Origin: PHAA01 sp964584415
Lineage (GTDB): Bacteria; Bacillota; Syntrophomonadia; Syntrophomonadales; Syntrophomonadaceae
NCBI GenBank assembly: GCA_964584415.1
Contig: CAZOZX010000098.1
Span: forward strand, 1-7,989
DNA length: 7,989 nucleotides
Direction: 5' to 3'
Part shown: in pieces, positions 6,659 through 7,989 of the stretch
Position numbering within the stretch: position 1 is the first letter of the stretch
Layout: each line of letters starts with the position of its first letter
Made by a program: the position numbers and the translations under genes
Notes under the pieces: model-generated
Told to the model about the DNA's origin: nothing
The model's input: the letters and a program-made list of their open reading frames with translations, nothing else
The model's database searches: none

Positions 6659-7395
6659 TAAACCGCACTTCCTTTGCCATCCCGTATTGCGCTCAAGAAT
6701 GTTCCCAGGTGATCATTGGATATAAGTCCAGATGAACTAAGCTGTTGATATAATGATTCTGCCTTATCTAAATAAAAAATCCCCCTGCGTCTGTTGTCGT
6801 AAACGTATGTCAACTCTAAGGCCATTCCCAGATTTCGACCTATATTACAGTATAGCTGAACATCCTGAGAGGACCACCCTTTCAGCCTGGCAGCGCTGGA
6901 AAAAGCGTTGGCATAAAACGGCGCACGGGTTTTGCTGATTGACTCCTCCAAATCAGCCCCCAGATTATATTGCAGAACAAAGCCTTCATTTATAGTACAG
7001 ATCATACTGGAGAATTGATCCAGGAGTTTTTCAGCGTTGGTTGCCAGCAATAATTTAAGAACCAAACCAAATATATAATCACCGATTAGAATGGTGAACT
7101 GTAAATCTTGGCTATGTTGTTGCCCCTCCACAGAATCACGGATTCTAAGATGAATCAGATTGGCAAAATTAATGGTCCGGAACAAGTTAGCCATTTGAAC
7201 CGCAAGCTGTCTCTCATGATCTATCCACCTGTAGGCATGTATCACTATAATAGGTAATATCTGAAAACCGACGTCGTCTCCCGGCTCGGGAAGATATTCA
7301 CTTAACTCATCCCACCAAGGTTGTAAGTTATTCCGAAATTCAGTTTCCATTTCCCTTACATCCGATTTTGTTTCTTCAGCAAGGATAAAGCCCAT
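6658..7395 (-). CDS. HepS-like non-catalytic subunit of heptaprenyl diphosphate synthase (degenerate polyprenyl synthase fold)
   Basis: This 245-aa, largely helical protein follows the polyprenyl synthase plan without the catalytic aspartates. Against the HepT protein of this window, FANLIHLRIRDSVEG (77-91) falls where HepT has LIHMASLVHDDVID, and NLGMALELTYVYDN (188-201) where HepT has YLGMAFQITDDILDF. Thus neither DDxxD motif is present. FTILIGDYIFGLVLKLL (100-116) resembles the 'LAGDYFSGL' segment I recall in Bacillus HepS (component I), and INEG (135-138) matches the CEGE helix. Length equals HepS (about 250 aa). By analogy it would pair with HepT and help set product length. ATG at 7395 is preceded by GGAAGGGTGG; the stop overlaps the ubiD start by one base (TAATG). 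It heads the ubiD-ubiA block behind a leader of about 120 nt. Family membership is inferred from patterns and context, not from a search. Confidence 0.7.
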   Translation of the reverse strand: MGFILAEETKSDVREMETEFRNNLQPWWDELSEYLPEPGDDVGFQILPIIVIHAYRWIDHERQLAVQMANLFRTINFANLIHLRIRDSVEGQQHSQDLQFTILIGDYIFGLVLKLLLATNAEKLLDQFSSMICTINEGFVLQYNLGADLEESISKTRAPFYANAFSSAARLKGWSSQDVQLYCNIGRNLGMALELTYVYDNRRRGIFYLDKAESLYQQLSSSGLISNDHLGTFLSAIRDGKGSAV

Positions 7396-7429
7396 GTATT
7401 TTCCACCCTTCCAATCGAAAGAAGACCCT

Positions 7430-7471
7430 TAAGCGTTACAATTTCTTATGATTCCACAAAATATAAGCGTT
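7430..7471. repeat. Pair of 8-bp direct repeats in the hepS-like leader
   Basis: TAAGCGTT occurs at 7430-7437 and 7464-7471 (AACGCTTA on the minus strand), 34 bp apart, both in the transcribed leader before the HepS-like gene. They could be a tandem protein-binding site or chance; nothing else in the leader looks like a known riboswitch. Confidence 0.25.
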
Positions 7472-7523
7472 TCCTGCAAAAAATCTTTTTTATCAATTCG
7501 TCATGCGCAGACTGCTTTTATAT

Positions 7524-7532
7524 AATATATCA
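7524..7532 (-). promoter_or_regulatory. Probable extended -10 promoter for the hepS-like-ubiD-ubiA block
   Basis: The minus strand reads TGATATATT, i.e. a TG-N extended element before a TATATT -10 box (5 of 6 to consensus), in an AT-rich stretch. No good -35 box lies at 17 nt, as is common for extended -10 promoters. An alternative reading, ATGACA with TATAAA, has a poor 15-nt spacer. Transcription would begin near 7517, giving a leader of about 120 nt. Confidence 0.4.
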
Positions 7533-7534
7533 AT

Positions 7535-7565
7535 CCGTGTCATATTTACATTAAATAATTCACGG
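7535..7565. promoter_or_regulatory. 31-bp imperfect palindrome, candidate operator
   Basis: The plus strand shows outer arms CCGTG (7535-7539) and CACGG (7561-7565), and inner arms TATTTA (7543-7548) and TAAATA (7552-7557) around a central CAT. The two arm pairs share one centre at 7550. The dyad covers the -35 region of the extended -10 promoter just downstream, which is where a repressor or activator would bind. It does not match a regulator motif I know. Confidence 0.4.
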
Positions 7566-7589
7566 CATTGCTGCCAAGTTCTTCAGAAA

Positions 7590-7630
7590 TATATTAAAGC
7601 CTCACTTAAAATACTTTCAAGTAAGGCTTT
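7590..7630 (-). terminator. Terminator after speD (16-bp hairpin)
   Basis: The stem is formed by 7596-7611 and 7615-7630 with a 3-nt loop. In the minus-strand transcript the two non-Watson-Crick positions are G-U wobbles, so the 16-bp stem is unbroken; in a plus-strand transcript they would be A-C mismatches. This points to selection on the minus-strand RNA, i.e. the speD transcript. The following UUUAAUAUAUUUCU is U-rich but interrupted. In the other direction GGCTTTTT follows, so some bidirectional activity is possible. Confidence 0.75.
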
Positions 7631-7688
7631 TTAATAGTTACTTAGATTCTTGATTGATTTCGATCGGTCTACTAAAATAGTATCCCTC

Positions 7689-7989
7689 CTAAAGATTTAC
7701 CACCATGCGTTCTTCCTGGTCAGCTATCAATCCTCTGGTAATTTCCTGCGCATTCACATATTCTGCTCCAAAAGCTTTGGATAAATAGTTACATGCGTCC
7801 CAAGGATTGACTTTTTCTCCGCAGGTAAATACATCAACCGCGGCGTATCCCAATTCGGGCCAGGTATGAATCGCCAGGTGAGACTCAGAAATAACAACAA
7901 CTCCGCTAACCCCTTGAGGACTAAACTTATGGAATACAACTTCCCTTACCTCAGCGCCAGCCTCCAAAGCTGCATTTACCATGATATCC
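7689..7989 (-). CDS. speD: S-adenosylmethionine decarboxylase proenzyme, 3' part
   Basis: The gene runs off the right edge; about 99 codons are present and end at a TAG at 7689. It encodes the small prokaryotic SAM decarboxylase, which makes decarboxylated SAM, the aminopropyl donor for spermidine. The signature FHKFSPQGVSGVVVI followed by SESHLAIHTWPELGY contains the self-cleavage site: the serine after Glu in ESH becomes the pyruvoyl group. Counted from the ATG at 7982, the residues are Ser34, His39 and Cys54; this 5- and 20-residue spacing equals that of the Thermotoga enzyme (Ser63, His68, Cys83). The ATG at 7982 is therefore internal: the frame is open to the edge (codons for Asp-Ile precede it), and about 29 N-terminal residues including the true start lie outside. 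It is followed by its own terminator and is probably functionally unrelated to the quinone genes. Confidence 0.94.
   Translation of the reverse strand, partial: DIMVNAALEAGAEVREVVFHKFSPQGVSGVVVISESHLAIHTWPELGYAAVDVFTCGEKVNPWDACNYLSKAFGAEYVNAQEITRGLIADQEERMVVNL

Noticed and set aside
7561..7577. TTGGCAGCAATGCC on the minus strand as a sigma-54 (-24/-12) promoter
   Set aside because: After the GG element the GC element does not fall at the required 10-nt spacing, and there is no enhancer-type context. It is better seen as a short GGCA-GCAA-TGCC hairpin beside the larger dyad, too small to annotate.
7689..7982. speD as a complete 97-aa gene starting at ATG 7982
   Set aside because: Spacing of the pyruvoyl serine, histidine and cysteine shows about 29 residues are missing before this ATG, and the frame stays open to the window edge.

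Overview
The window reads as a chromosomal stretch of ordinary metabolic genes from a menaquinone-making Gram-positive bacterium of the Firmicutes/Clostridia type; a Peptococcaceae- or Syntrophomonadaceae-like relative is my best guess. The pointers are a two-part (HepS-like plus HepT) heptaprenyl diphosphate synthase, a Bacillus-type small SAM decarboxylase, strong AGGAGG ribosome binding sites in front of TTG and GTG starts, and moderate GC content. Every recognised gene is on the minus strand, so the region is transcribed from high to low coordinates. I see no mobile element, CRISPR array, tRNA or rRNA.

Layout in order of transcription. (1) The 3' part of speD, cut by the right edge, ends at 7689 and is followed by a strong hairpin terminator at 7590-7630. 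(2) A non-coding stretch (7396-7588) carries a 31-bp dyad, a probable extended -10 promoter and a leader of about 120 nt. (3) A tightly coupled quinone block follows: a HepS-like subunit lacking both DDxxD motifs, a UbiD-family decarboxylase and a UbiA-family prenyltransferase. (4) A 187-nt gap holds nested inverted repeats and a good sigma-A promoter (4211-4239) that drives hepT and then tatC. (5) A 161-nt gap holds another good promoter (2329-2357) in front of tatA, which starts with TTG. (6) A T-rich intrinsic terminator (2032-2057) separates tatA from the overlapping tetrapyrrole genes sirC, hemA and hemC; hemC is cut by the left edge.

How the genes fit together: HepS-like plus HepT would make the C35-type side chain. 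UbiA would attach it to an aromatic acid and UbiD would decarboxylate the product. This combination, in an organism expected to use menaquinone and not ubiquinone, suggests the late steps of the futalosine route (MqnP/MqnL-like). TatC and TatA form a minimal Tat translocase for folded, often cofactor-containing redox proteins. HemA, HemC and SirC start tetrapyrrole synthesis and the siroheme/corrinoid branch. The common theme is building an anaerobic respiratory chain: quinone, export of redox proteins, and heme/siroheme cofactors.

I found no previously undescribed system. The points most worth a second look are the catalytically degenerate HepS-like subunit encoded three genes away from its presumed partner, the terminator just before sirC with no room for a promoter behind it, and the dyad next to the quinone-operon promoter.
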